NCBI RefSeq assembly: GCF_007833795.1
Contig: NZ_CP032703.1
Span: 248,001-312,000, forward strand
Direction of reading: 5' to 3'
Length of the DNA: 64,000 nucleotides
Source of the DNA: Candidatus Pantoea soli
Lineage (GTDB): Bacteria > Pseudomonadota > Gammaproteobacteria > Enterobacterales > Enterobacteriaceae
Below the pieces are notes generated by a model, which was not told the DNA's origin, searched no databases, and saw only the letters and a program-made list of their open reading frames with translations. The number at the start of each line of letters is the position of its first letter. The stretch's first letter is position 1. Both the position numbers and the translations under genes were made by a program. Shown one piece after another: positions 17,476-25,467 of the stretch.

Positions 17476-17760
17476 ATGAGCACAATCCACTTCAGAATAG
17501 ATGATGAAACGAAGCGCCTGGCGATGCAGGCAGCAGAACGTCAGAAAATGAGTCTGACTGAACTTATGCGCCAGCGAGCCGAAGAACTTGCAGAAGAAGA
17601 ACGGCAGTATCAGGATAGTGAGCACGATGTCTGGCTGGAACAGCAGATAACGCAGGCGTTCAGTCGCTATGATGCAAGTGAAAGCCAGTTCATCAGCGAT
17701 GATGAAATGAACAGCCACATGGATGAACTGAAAGCGCAGGCAGCGCGAGGTAAGCTGTGA
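17476..17760 (+). CDS. Ribbon-helix-helix antitoxin (ParD/RelB-like)
   Basis: A 94-residue protein whose N-terminus (STIHFRIDDETKRLAMQAAE) is a ribbon-helix-helix DNA-binding domain. The C-terminal half is charged and probably wraps the toxin. It overlaps the next gene by four bases (GTGA), the usual operon form of type II toxin-antitoxin pairs, and should bind and repress its own promoter. The symbol is left open because ParD, RelB and StbD types are hard to separate by eye. Confidence 0.85.
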   Translation: MSTIHFRIDDETKRLAMQAAERQKMSLTELMRQRAEELAEEERQYQDSEHDVWLEQQITQAFSRYDASESQFISDDEMNSHMDELKAQAARGKL

Positions 17761-18065
17761 CACCAGACGTTCAGTGGGAGATCCAGGCAAAGGCAGACAG
17801 AGAAGCGATCTTCCGTTATCTGTATCAGGAAGCCGGGGTGTCGGTAGCCAGCATGGCAGATGACAGGCTTGTCAGCATGGTTAATATCCTCAGGGAAAAC
17901 CCGCAGGCAGGCGTCAAGGCCGGAAAAACTGCGAAACAGCGTAAGCTGGTTGTCCCCCGCTTCCCGTTCATCATTATCTATGTTGCAGAAGAAACCGTGG
18001 TTCGTATCCTGCGTGTGCTGCATACATCCCGCAAAATAGCAGGCCGTTACAACAGAACCTTCTGA
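17757..18065 (+). CDS. RelE/ParE-superfamily toxin
   Basis: A 102-residue toxin starting at GTG 17757 inside the antitoxin stop. The ParE/RelE pattern is visible: QAKADREAIFRYLYQEAGV, then GKTAKQRKLVVPRFPFIIIY and VVRILRVLHTSRK at the end. ParE-type toxins poison gyrase and RelE types cut mRNA on the ribosome; RKLVVPRFPFIIIY with LRVLHTSRK fits the ParE side. The frame is complete. Confidence 0.87.
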   Translation: MTPDVQWEIQAKADREAIFRYLYQEAGVSVASMADDRLVSMVNILRENPQAGVKAGKTAKQRKLVVPRFPFIIIYVAEETVVRILRVLHTSRKIAGRYNRTF

Positions 18066-18159
18066 ATGCGAAGCTCGCCGCGCGCCTGCAAAGCTCTTCT
18101 TCGCCGCGTTGTGCGGCTCGTATCGCATATTAGATCGTACTAATCAACTTTCTTAAGAA

Positions 18160-18306
18160 ATGAAGAGGTTAGGTGGTAAAAAATTACAGAGTCCAAATAT
18201 TCTGAAAATCCCCCCGAAAATTAAGCCAATTCCACAATCTGTTCTTGACTCAGCTAAGCAAGCTAACGTGATAATTCGTGATACTAACGGAAAGGTATAT
18301 AAATGA
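18160..18306 (+). pseudogene. Polymorphic toxin C-terminal tail
   Basis: A short frame reading KRLGGKKLQSPNILKIPPKI, then SVLDSAKQANVIIRDTNGKV and stop. The stop TGA overlaps the ATG of the following gene (ATGA at 18303-18306). The composition and coupling are those of a toxin end that lost its upstream part. The activity is not recognised. Confidence 0.55.
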
Positions 18307-18797
18307 GGCATAAGATTTTTTATTGCAAAAAATGGTCTGTTGGTTACAAAGAACCAATAACCCCATTGACTGAAAATGAGGCCAGGAAGCTACATTCTCG
18401 CGGCCTTCCATATACAGTGCTTATTGATTCAGATAAAGAGCCAACGTGTTTTTTAGAAGTGATAAAAAACAAAAAAATGGTAGGGGTTGGCTTCTTGGAT
18501 GAGCAGCAAAAAGAGTATCTAATGTATCAGTTTCAATTGTTAGAAAGTGGAGGTCTTTTTCTATCAATGGCTGTTTATCGAGAGTTTGCTGAACACGAAG
18601 GCGAAGGTGCAGGTATATTAAATGTGTCGCATGGTACTACATATATCTTTAAAGAAGATGGTAGTGCTGTGGTAAGGGAAGAACAGTTTAACCCCTATAA
18701 ACTAGAAGAGAGTCAAACAACAGTCGATGTGACAGGGAATTATGATATATTCCCTGAGTTTGGGGAGTATGATTCTTTGATCCGAAAGGAACGATAA
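18303..18797 (+). CDS. Putative immunity protein
   Basis: A 164-residue soluble protein (starting RHKIFYCKKWSVGYKEPI, with VGVGFLDEQQKEYLMYQF in the middle) translated by overlap from the toxin tail and followed by a strong terminator. AT-rich codon use differs from core genes, typical of mobile immunity genes. I do not recognise the family; the role is inferred from position. Confidence 0.62.
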   Translation: MRHKIFYCKKWSVGYKEPITPLTENEARKLHSRGLPYTVLIDSDKEPTCFLEVIKNKKMVGVGFLDEQQKEYLMYQFQLLESGGLFLSMAVYREFAEHEGEGAGILNVSHGTTYIFKEDGSAVVREEQFNPYKLEESQTTVDVTGNYDIFPEFGEYDSLIRKER

Positions 18798-18817
18798 GTA
18801 ATATACATCTTTAAAAT

Positions 18818-18847
18818 AGCCTCTGGTTATTATAGAGGCTTTTTTAT
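18818..18847 (+). terminator. Rho-independent terminator
   Basis: AGCCTCT and AGAGGCT form a perfect seven-pair stem, followed by TTTTTT. It ends the immunity gene at 18303-18797. Confidence 0.88.
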
Positions 18848-19024
18848 TGCCGCCTTTTTAGCTGTAAATACTGAATCCACCCCGGCAGGCTATTTTACGA
18901 TAGCTTGCTTCTCACCTCAAAATCTCCACACCCCACGCAAAATAGACATTTTTCTGATTAGTTTTTAAAATCAGTGTGTTAGGTTTTTTGAATTGCAAAG
19001 TAAAATTTTTTAATGTGTCAATCA

Positions 19025-19190
19025 GAGTCGTCTGCGACTCTGTGACGACTCGCCAGTGACTCGCCGTAGAGTCACACATGACTATCTTTCTAAAAATCAT
19101 AAGGTTAAATATTACTGAGTCGTCAGGAGAGTCGTGTATTTTAAAGTGATGACTCCCGCATGACTCGCGGAGGGAGTCGCCGGACGACTC
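19025..19190. repeat. 11-bp-phased GA(G/C)TC array
   Basis: GAGTC or GACTC begins at 19025, 19036, 19047, 19058 and 19069, with a variant GACTA at 19080, each exactly 11 bp apart. A second cluster begins at 19117, 19129, 19151, 19162, 19174 and 19186, with steps of 11, 12 or 22 bp. The stretch 18848-19223 otherwise holds no gene. The array lies just before a VENN-type toxin fragment. Its function is unknown. Confidence 0.8.
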
Positions 19191-19223
19191 CCCGAAACTG
19201 AATGTTCAGCAAGTCTGATAGGC

Positions 19224-20289
19224 GTGGAGAATAACTCGCTGAACGGTGATGCAGCGCGTGAAACCGTTAAACAAGCCGCTGAATCCCTGAAAAATCAGCT
19301 CAGGGATAAACCTGGCGAGGGTACAACATCTTCTATTGCGATCGGTATTATTAATGCTCTTGCTGATACCGGCGATGCGGCATTAGGTGGGGCGGATTAC
19401 ATTGTTGATGGTGCTATGGCATTGGCGGCCTGTGCAACGGGAGACATTTACTGCGATAAAGCGCCAAATGGCTTGCCAGGTAAGAACCAAGCAGCGGCAG
19501 TACTGTTATTGCGTTGATGAAGAGTGATACTTGGACAGCGGTTGCTGAGCAGATGAAAGAAGCCGCTCAAGGTAACCAGCTTGCATTGGAGGCAACGGGC
19601 GGAATGCTGGCAGGTATGTTCCTGCCAGGAAAGAAAATGCCCGATGCTCTTGCCACACAGACGATATCTAATTCTGTAGTTGATGCAAAAAAATTTGAGG
19701 TAGGTTGTGCAGACCCCGCCTCATAGCGGCAGCCGAAAACGAACGCTATAAGCAGGAAAACTGCTCCGGAATGAGCGCTGAAGCCTGCTCGGTGCAGATG
19801 TACACGGAACGGCGTGAAGCGTTGAAAGACACGGTATCAACGGCTGCTGACTTTGTGCCTGTAGTGGGTACTATAAAAAGTGCAGCGGAGGCACAGTCAG
19901 CGCTGGATTATCTCAACGTGGCCGCTTCTCTGATACCGGGCGAGCGTATTGCCTCGGGCGTGTTTAAAAGCAGCAGAGGATGCGTTGGCTAAGGGTGATC
20001 TCGCTGAAGCGTCTAAACTAAGAAAAAAGAACCTGTTTCAAATGCTTATGATCACTGGGACAAAGATAAAAAGGAATTCCCTCAATATCAGAACTCCAGG
20101 CAGTAGGTAGAAGCAGCACATTCTTTTGTAACTAAACCTCCTTCTGATACGTTGATAAAAACTCGCCCTAACGGAGACACTTTATATTACAATCCTGCAA
20201 CAAATACGTTTGCGTCTAAAGATGCCAGCGGTGTTCCAGGAACAATGTTTAAGCCGGAAAAAGGTATGGAGTACTGGAGCAAACAATGA
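19224..20289 (+). pseudogene. Frameshifted CdiA-CT toxin module
   Basis: It begins at a VENN motif (GTG GAG AAT AAC, VENNSLNGDAARET) and continues through pretoxin text in three frames: YIVDGAMALAACATGDIYCD, then TWTAVAEQMKEAAQGNQLAL, then ENERYKQENCSGMSAEACSV with VPVVGTIKSAAEAQ. The toxin end reads NAYDHWDKDKKEFPQYQNSR, an in-frame TAG, then TLIKTRPNGDTLYYNPATNT and MFKPEKGMEYWSKQ. At least three frame changes and one nonsense codon make it inactive. Its stop overlaps the next ATG by ATGA. Confidence 0.75.
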
Positions 20290-20603
20290 CGGAAAATGAA
20301 CTTTACCCTTGCCCTTGTTGTGGTAATAAGACAATCGGGGAATTAGGCAGTTACGAGATCTGCCCGATCTGTGAATGGGAAGATGATCCTGTTCAGTCTG
20401 AAGATCCTGATTTTGCAGGTGGGGCTAATAGACCTGGTTTAAATGATGCTAAGTTACTTTTTTCAAAACCAGATGATGAATCCCGGCCAACTGGCCGGTA
20501 TTTTTGCTTTTACGCTTTGAAAACATCCAGTTCCCGCCGCTGCAACCGGAGCATACCGGGCGCAGCGGTGACTTCCAGAGGCTCCAACGATCGAGCGAAT
20601 TGA
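20286..20603 (+). CDS. CPCC-type cysteine-rich immunity protein, C-terminus altered
   Basis: The first 60 residues are a clear Cys-rich CPCC domain: LYPCPCCGNKTIGELGSYEI, then CPICEWEDDPVQ and NRPGLNDAKLLF. Such proteins occur as immunity partners of polymorphic toxins. After that the frame runs through a terminator hairpin (20483-20505) and an antisense SymE relic, so the last 40 or so residues of the 105 look accidental and the natural C-terminus is probably lost. It is coupled to the upstream toxin by ATGA. Confidence 0.72.
   Translation: MTENELYPCPCCGNKTIGELGSYEICPICEWEDDPVQSEDPDFAGGANRPGLNDAKLLFSKPDDESRPTGRYFCFYALKTSSSRRCNRSIPGAAVTSRGSNDRAN
20483..20505 (+). terminator. Terminator inside the CPCC frame
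   Basis: CCGGCCA and TGGCCGG form a seven-pair stem followed by TATTTTT. It has the form of the other module-end terminators. Confidence 0.65.
20510..20575 (-). pseudogene. SymE-like C-terminal fragment
   Basis: On the minus strand it reads PLEVTAAPGMLRLQRRELDV then FKA and stop, the pattern of a SymE C-terminus. Only about 22 codons remain. Confidence 0.45.
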
Positions 20604-20775
20604 TGAGGCTGGAAAAACAGACCAGTTCCATTTGATAGTTTTGATGGTAATGTTGTGATCGATAGGAAAATATCAGTTGTAACAACAAAAAGCTAAAAAT
20701 CAGGCGTTAAGGCAGTATTAAGCTTTGAGGAATAATGGGATGACTGAACGTTGGGAAGTGCCAAATCAAGTCAAG
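20592..20775 (+). pseudogene. Nuclease-type polymorphic toxin relic
   Basis: In shifting frames the text reads PVPFDSFDGNVVIDRKISVV, then AKNQALRQ, a stop, then ALRNNGMTERWEVPN. This matches a restriction-endonuclease-like toxin end that I recall from Rhs and haemagglutinin proteins. Two stops and frame changes make it inactive. It passes directly into a different toxin tail. Confidence 0.5.
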
Positions 20776-20997
20776 GCTAATTATAGATTTAATGCTCCTG
20801 AAGGCCGTATCGCTGGATGTAAACATAGTAAGGCAAATCATTATATATCGGAAGGTAACCATCGGATGGTAGCCGCTCAGGAAATATATAAAAAGACAGG
20901 AGATAAATCTTACATAGACAAATTATTGCAAAACGGATCATGGACTCAGACAAAGAATGCTCCAGTAGGAGCTAAACCTATGCCGACAAGGAATTGA
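20725..20997 (+). pseudogene. Chimeric toxin end, ParB-like tail
   Basis: A 90-residue frame. Its first 15 residues belong to the nuclease-type relic. From about residue 24 it reads NAPEGRIAGCKHSKANHYIS, then EGNHRMVAAQEIYKKTGDKS and GAKPMPTRN, a ParB-like tail found at the end of some haemagglutinin toxins. The two parts look joined by recombination or deletion. The immunity gene follows 24 bases later. Confidence 0.5.
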
Positions 20998-21021
20998 TGA
21001 TCTTATGGGGGATTTATTCCT

Positions 21022-21348
21022 ATGAAAAAGAATGAGATATATGTAAAAATGCTATCTCTTGCTCTGCCTTACATTAGAAATATCCAGTCATTGGGTAAGA
21101 AAGACAAGGGGCGAGATATATCATGCTATTTTGAAGCTGAGTTAGTGCATAACCTTATGCATACGCTGCTTACCTCAGACTTTAGTGAGCATGATTTATG
21201 TTTTTTAAATAACCAGGCTAAATATTATTTTGAGAAATGTAACGCGGACATATCGCCTAATTATAATCAGCACATAGAATATATTAAGTCATTGTTTAAA
21301 ATGGCACCCGATAGTTTAAGAGCCAGGCTGTTATGGCAAGGGCCTTAA
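21022..21348 (+). CDS. Putative immunity protein
   Basis: A 108-residue protein (KKNEIYVKMLSLALPYIRNI, then ELVHNLMHTLLTSDFSEHDL) following the ParB-like toxin tail and ending at a strong terminator. Small, AT-rich and soluble, it fits an immunity protein for that toxin. The family is not named here. Confidence 0.62.
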   Translation: MKKNEIYVKMLSLALPYIRNIQSLGKKDKGRDISCYFEAELVHNLMHTLLTSDFSEHDLCFLNNQAKYYFEKCNADISPNYNQHIEYIKSLFKMAPDSLRARLLWQGP

Positions 21349-21350
21349 TA

Positions 21351-21385
21351 AATATCCCGGCTAATATGAGCCGGGATATTTTATC
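21351..21385 (+). terminator. Strong terminator
   Basis: AATATCCCGGCT and AGCCGGGATATT form a perfect 12-pair stem with a six-base loop, followed by TTAT. It is nearly symmetric, so it can also stop transcription from the antisense SymE side. Confidence 0.88.
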
Positions 21386-21391
21386 CGTTAC

Positions 21392-21520
21392 TCAACAGGT
21401 CGTATTATCAGCTGTCCGCCCTCCGCCCTCAACGGTGACGGTAACCGGCGTATCGGTCGCAAACCCCGCCTCTTCCAGCCAGTTACCCTTGAGGTTAAGG
21501 CTGGGACAGCGGCTGTAATA
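21392..21520 (-). pseudogene. SymE-like toxin gene relic
   Basis: The minus strand reads SLNLKGNWLEEAGFATDTPV then TVTVEGGGRTADNTTC and stop, the best-preserved SymE fragment of the island. The N-terminal half is missing because the frame starts at the border with the next VENN module. Confidence 0.7.
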
Positions 21521-21524
21521 GGTA

Positions 21525-22214
21525 GTTGAGAATAATGCGCTGAGTGGCCTGGATAGTTTTGGCACTGGCTTCTGGAATAATGTTCAGGCTCAGGGTTCGC
21601 TGGTGTATAATACCAACCTCACTGATGAGAATGGCAAAGTGCTGAACCCGGCAACGCCAGAGCAAATTAAGTATGCTTCTGACAAGCTGGTGACGAGTGA
21701 ATTACCTGCCGGACAGAATGCGGCAACCGGCTTATTAACGGCGTGGGGTGCAGGCATGACTACAGTTGTGGCTCCTGTTCTTTTGCCAGCCACAGCGGGA
21801 AGTGTTGTCGGTGCAGGTGCAATCGGTGGTTCGGCTAATGTATTTAATCAGCTGAACAGCGGGGGACCATTCAGTGCCACAGATGCGCTTATAGCCACAG
21901 GGATCAGTGGATTAACTCAGGGTAAAGGGTTCTGGTTTACTGAAGTAGCAAGTGTTACTGGTGCCTATGCAGGAGCTAAATTGCAGGGGAAAGATGCTGT
22001 AGCGCCGATGATCGGAGCAGGTTTAGGAACCCCTGGAGGCGCAACGATAGGTAAAGGAGTTGAGAAACTGCAAGCCACAATTCCTCAATTTACAATGCCT
22101 AAAATAACAGGAGCAGTAGCTGAATCTGCTGGTTCTGAATATCCTGGAAATTTCGCACAGAATCTGGCCGAAAAATTTCAGCAGAAATTGGAGAAAAAGA
22201 GTGATGCAGAATAA
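21525..22214 (+). CDS. Complete displaced CdiA-CT module (VENN to stop)
   Basis: An uninterrupted frame of 229 residues starting at VENNALSGLDSFGTGFWNN, without its own start codon; the first possible start is GTG 21603. The length is that of a full CdiA-CT. The middle is rich in Gly, Ala and hydrophobic residues (GAGMTTVVAPVLLPATAGSV, then ATGISGLTQGKGFWFTEVAS), like toxins that act on membranes. The partner gene is a small membrane protein, which fits an ionophore toxin as in CdiA of E. coli EC93. It overlaps the immunity gene. Confidence 0.72.
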   Translation, partial: VENNALSGLDSFGTGFWNNVQAQGSLVYNTNLTDENGKVLNPATPEQIKYASDKLVTSELPAGQNAATGLLTAWGAGMTTVVAPVLLPATAGSVVGAGAIGGSANVFNQLNSGGPFSATDALIATGISGLTQGKGFWFTEVASVTGAYAGAKLQGKDAVAPMIGAGLGTPGGATIGKGVEKLQATIPQFTMPKITGAVAESAGSEYPGNFAQNLAEKFQQKLEKKSDAE

Positions 22215-22452
22215 GAAAATTAAACTATTATTATTATTGGTCACTTCATGGACAGTTGGCCTTTTCATTATTCTTGTGGGTGGTCGATTACTTTTATCTC
22301 TGGCATCCTATTATTTAGTTGGTGATTTTGATTTTGATCGAAATGACTTAATCAGAGGGACCGAAATATCAATCGGAAACGGGATTATTATTGGCGTGGG
22401 GCAATGTCTTATGTCGAAAGAGAAACCGGCCTCGTCTTTAAATCCCAAGTGA
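22204..22452 (+). CDS. Small membrane immunity protein
   Basis: An 82-residue protein with two hydrophobic segments (LLLLLVTSWTVGLFIILVGG near residues 8-30, and GNGIIIGVGQCL near residues 57-70). It overlaps the upstream toxin by 11 bases and ends before a terminator. Membrane-embedded immunity proteins are typical for pore-forming CDI toxins. GTG 22201 is an alternative start. Confidence 0.7.
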   Translation: MQNKKIKLLLLLVTSWTVGLFIILVGGRLLLSLASYYLVGDFDFDRNDLIRGTEISIGNGIIIGVGQCLMSKEKPASSLNPK

Positions 22453-22461
22453 CATACGCAA

Positions 22462-22490
22462 ATCCCGGCTCTGTTGGCCGGGATATTTTT
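22462..22490 (+). terminator. Terminator after the membrane immunity gene
   Basis: ATCCCGGC and GCCGGGAT form a perfect eight-pair stem followed by ATTTTT. The arms are nearly the same as in the terminators at 21351 and 25468. Confidence 0.85.
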
Positions 22491-22499
22491 ACCTGTCTA

Positions 22500-22565
22500 T
22501 CACTCCTCAGCCAGCCGGATGATCAACTCCCCCTGCTCACACAGTACCTCAACCTTCCTAAAATC
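22500..22565 (-). pseudogene. SymE-like C-terminal fragment
   Basis: On the minus strand FRKVEVLCEQGELIIRLAEE and stop matches the SymE C-terminal strand. The rest was replaced by the primase relic on the plus strand. Confidence 0.5.
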
Positions 22566-23697
22566 CTGGCGATAGCAGAGGAGGAGGGCGTCAGGCAGGC
22601 AGCTTATGCGCTGAAGCTGTTGCAGTCGGACGGGGAACTGAAAATCGCCAGTACGGGAAAGGATCAAGCCAGCGGCGAGCTGGTGACGCGGGAGTTCGCG
22701 TTCAAGGGGCGGTGATGTTGATGCTAACCACCACGGCCAGCGATGTGGACGAAGAGCTGCTGAATCGCTGTCTGGTGCTGACGGTGAACGAATCCAGGGC
22801 GCAGACCGAGGCGATACATGCGATGCAGCGGCGGGCACAGACACTGGAAGGGCTGCTGCAGTCGAATGACAGAGGATACTTTACGAAGTTGCACCAGAAC
22901 GCACAGCGGCTGTTACGGCCGTAAAGGTGGTCAATCCTTACGCAGAGCAGCTTACCTTCCTGAGTGACAAAACACGCACCCGGCGAGACCATATGAAGTA
23001 CCTGACGTTGATACAAAGTGTCGCTCTGCTGTACCAGTATCAGCGTGAGGTGAAGCGGGTTGAGCATCGCGGGCAGTGGCTGGAGTATATCGAGGTGGTG
23101 CCGTCGGATATCGCACTGGCGAACCGGCTGGCACATGAGGTGCTGGGGCGGACGCTGGACGAGATGCCGCCACAGACGCGAAAGTTATTACTGCTGATAA
23201 AAGAAATGGTGCAGGAAATGGCCGAGCAGCAGCACTGCCAGCCGTCAGAGGTACGGTTCACCCGGCGTGATATCCTTGCACGGACGAACTGGAGTGATAA
23301 CCAGCTTAAGGTGCACTGTATGCGACTGACTGAGCTGGAATATCTGCTGTTACATGGCGGTAGCCGGGGCCACCTGCTGCGTTATGAGCTGCTGTGGGAC
23401 GGTGGTAGCGGCGAGGAAAACCACCTGTGCGGGCTGCTGAATGTAGAGGATGGCGAAGGTAGCCACCGCAAGTTGGATGATACGCAGAGCCAGTTGCCCC
23501 CAGGTTGCGGTCATGTTGGTGCTAAGTTGGAGGATGAAAAACCGGCCTCAGCGCAGGCGGCACAAGGCCCAAAGACGAAAGCGGTTGGAGTAAGCGGAAG
23601 CGCAGTAATAAGCGCAAAAAATAAAGTGCCCTTAAAACGCGCAGGCAACGCTGCATGTAAGCGTTCCAAAAGTAGCTATTATAAAAGAAACAGTTAA
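22541..23697 (+). pseudogene. Primase/helicase-like gene of an integrating element, C-terminal relic
   Basis: Pieces in order: VRQAAYALKLLQSDGELKIA, ASGELVTREFAFKG, TTTASDVDEELLNRCLVLTV, then after a one-base change at about 22920 NPYAEQLTFLSDKTRTRRDH, VVPSDIALANRLAHEVLGRT and FTRRDILARTNWSDNQLKVH. This matches, from memory, the C-terminal half of large toprim or CHC2 zinc-finger proteins carried next to XerC-like integrases. The N-terminal part is missing and the frame is broken. The last 50 codons pass into toxin sequence. Confidence 0.6.
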
Positions 23698-23827
23698 CAA
23701 GGTTGTCGTTGAACAAGGTATGGTGAAAGATAATAAGCTGACCAAACTAAATAATCGAGATGTCTATCGAGGAGCAGATGGCAATTTATATGCACTTGTG
23801 ACCTGCCCCCAGGATTAGATACAACCT

Positions 23828-24661
23828 TCAGTTAGTAATGTCGGTTGGTTTTTCTTCATATTTCCCGTCTCGCCAGCCTGCTGCAAATTCAGCTGGCGTC
23901 TGGTAATCCAGAGATGAATGTGGTCGACACTCGTTATAATCCTGCCGCCAGTCATTAATGATTTCCCGGGCATGAAGAATATCGCTGAACCAGTGTTCAT
24001 TCAGACATTCATCCCGGAAGCGGCCATTGAAGCTCTCAATAAATCCGTTCTGCGTTGGCTTGCCTGGCTGGATTAAGCGCAACTCAACACCATGTTCAAA
24101 GGCCCATTGATCCAGCGCACGGCAGGTAAACTCCGGACCCTGATCAGTTCTTATCGTTGCAGGATAGCCACGAAACAGCGCAATGCTGTCCAGAATGCGT
24201 GTCACCTGAACGCCTGTAATCCCGAATGCCGTGGTGATCGTCAGACACTCCTTCGTGAAATCATCCACGCAGGTCAGACACTTAACCCGGCGGCCGCTGG
24301 CAAGAGCATCCATGACAAAATCCATTGACCATGTCAGGTTCGGCGCATCCGGACGAAGAAGCGGAAGCCGCTCAGTCGCCAGCCCCTTGCGGCGTCGCCT
24401 GCGCTTTACACCCAGGCCGTTGAGATGATAGATGCGGTATACCCGCTTGTGGTTGACGTGAAGGCCTTCCCGGCGCAGTAACTGCCAGATGCGCCGGTAG
24501 CCAAAGCGGCGGCGTTCAAGTGCCAGCTCTGTAATGCGTAGGGACAGCAACGCGTCAGCAGCCGGACGCTGAGCCGAATAACGGCAGGTCGACAGGGGCA
24601 AGCCTGCCAGCCTGCAGGCACGACGTTGCGACAGACCTGCGGCCTCACACATGACTTCCAC
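23828..24661 (-). CDS. IS3-family transposase OrfB (DDE integrase domain)
   Basis: At least 277 residues. The HTH_21-type region ([20 protein letters not shown]) is followed by the rve integrase core with the catalytic triad in [24 protein letters not shown] and [16 protein letters not shown]. The frame is open upstream of ATG 24661, so the working product is probably an OrfAB fusion made by -1 frameshifting near the end of orfA. Confidence 0.93.
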   Translation of the reverse strand: MEVMCEAAGLSQRRACRLAGLPLSTCRYSAQRPAADALLSLRITELALERRRFGYRRIWQLLRREGLHVNHKRVYRIYHLNGLGVKRRRRRKGLATERLPLLRPDAPNLTWSMDFVMDALASGRRVKCLTCVDDFTKECLTITTAFGITGVQVTRILDSIALFRGYPATIRTDQGPEFTCRALDQWAFEHGVELRLIQPGKPTQNGFIESFNGRFRDECLNEHWFSDILHAREIINDWRQDYNECRPHSSLDYQTPAEFAAGWRDGKYEEKPTDITN

Positions 24662-24684
24662 GGCTTCCCGCTTCTGGTCTGTCG

Positions 24685-24948
24685 TCAGAACTTTCGGCCC
24701 AGAGCCACCTGAAGCGCCTCCTTATCCAGCATGGCTTCAGCGAGCAGCTTCTTGAGGCGGGCATTCTCCTCTTCAAGCGACTTGAGCCGCTTCACTTCGG
24801 GGACTTCCATGCCGCCAAACTTCTTGCGCCAGGTGTAGAAGGTGGCGTCTGAAATAGCATGCTTGCGGCAGAGTTCCCGGGCCGAAACCCCGGCTTCTGC
24901 CTCGCGGAGAATACTGATGATCTGTTCGTCGGAAAATCGCTTCTTCAT
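24685..24948 (-). CDS. IS3-family transposase OrfA
   Basis: An 87-residue protein with the HTH_Tnp_1 helix-turn-helix ([20 protein letters not shown], then [20 protein letters not shown]) and a C-terminal leucine-zipper-like coil ([20 protein letters not shown]). It binds the terminal repeats. The end GCCGAAAG is a plausible slippage area into orfB. Confidence 0.92.
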   Translation of the reverse strand: MKKRFSDEQIISILREAEAGVSARELCRKHAISDATFYTWRKKFGGMEVPEVKRLKSLEEENARLKKLLAEAMLDKEALQVALGRKF

Positions 24949-25149
24949 GGGGACGTCCTCATGTGACTTATGAAGACATTACTAACATCACGGTGTATTA
25001 ATCAACGGGGAGCAGGTCACTTGATACCCAGCATGGCCGATTTGAAGCTGTGAGCCCGAAAGTAAGCATTTGGGCGAAGTTGATTTCTCTATGCAAAAAA
25101 TTCCTAACAGTGTAGATAAATCAGGTGGTCATGATTTGAAGGTGAAATA

Positions 25150-25461
25150 ATGAAACTTATTGATTATAAAAATAAATCTATCAAGCGAGGAACTATCTTT
25201 AGGTTACCTGCTGTTTGGCCATATGAAGAATGGGTTGATTTTATGGTCATAGATTTATTTGAAACTCATGGCATAGTTGTATGTTCTGGTCACAAAGCTG
25301 GCCTGATTTTAATAACTTTACCAATCGAAAGCGCGTCAATTGAAGGTAGAGCATTAAGTACAGAATGGGTTATTACCAACTGGGTTAAATGGATATATCC
25401 GGACTGTAAGGTTGAAGATGTTTATATCCTTGATGGATATATAGCAACTCCTATTGAATGA
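25150..25461 (+). CDS. Imm45-like immunity protein
   Basis: A 103-residue protein (GTIFRLPAVWPYEEWVDFMV, then SGHKAGLILITLPIESASI and STEWVITNWVKWIYPDCKV). From memory this resembles immunity family Imm45. Its ATG overlaps the stop of the split toxin (TAATG). With the toxin destroyed it is now an orphan, and its frame is intact. Confidence 0.7.
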   Translation: MKLIDYKNKSIKRGTIFRLPAVWPYEEWVDFMVIDLFETHGIVVCSGHKAGLILITLPIESASIEGRALSTEWVITNWVKWIYPDCKVEDVYILDGYIATPIE

Positions 25462-25467
25462 ACAAAG

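Larger units (their letters stand above)
23799..25019 (-). mobile_element. IS3-family element, IS407 group, 1221 bp
   Basis: The ends are TGACCTGC...GCAGGTCA, imperfect inverted repeats. The four-base direct repeat CTTG flanks the element (23795-23798 and 25020-25023), the size expected for the IS407 group. It carries orfA and orfB on the minus strand. Removing it with one CTTG restores the toxin reading GCA CTT GAT ACC. Both frames are intact, so the insertion may be recent. Confidence 0.9.
23633..25149 (+). pseudogene. Colicin-E3-like toxin tail, split by an IS
   Basis: Before the IS the frame reads VPKVAIIKETVNKVVVEQGM, then NNRDVYRGADGNLYA. After it, the text continues DTQHGRFEAVSP, a one-base frame change, then KHLGEVDFSMQKIPNSVDKS and GGHDLKVK with stop TAA. 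YALDTQHGRFE and KHLGEVDF resemble the end of the colicin E3 ribonuclease domain (WDSQHGELE, HLGSFD). IS insertion and frameshift make it inactive. The TAA overlaps the next ATG (TAATG). Confidence 0.65.

Noticed and set aside
19025..19190. CRISPR array
   Set aside because: The repeated unit is only five bases with 6-7-base gaps; no repeat of 24 bases or more, no spacers and no cas genes.
20480..20603. Natural C-terminus of the CPCC immunity protein
   Set aside because: The frame here crosses a terminator stem and an antisense SymE fragment, so the residues look accidental.
22500..22844. 114-residue minus-strand gene
   Set aside because: Only the last 20 or so residues resemble SymE; the rest is the complement of the primase-like relic.
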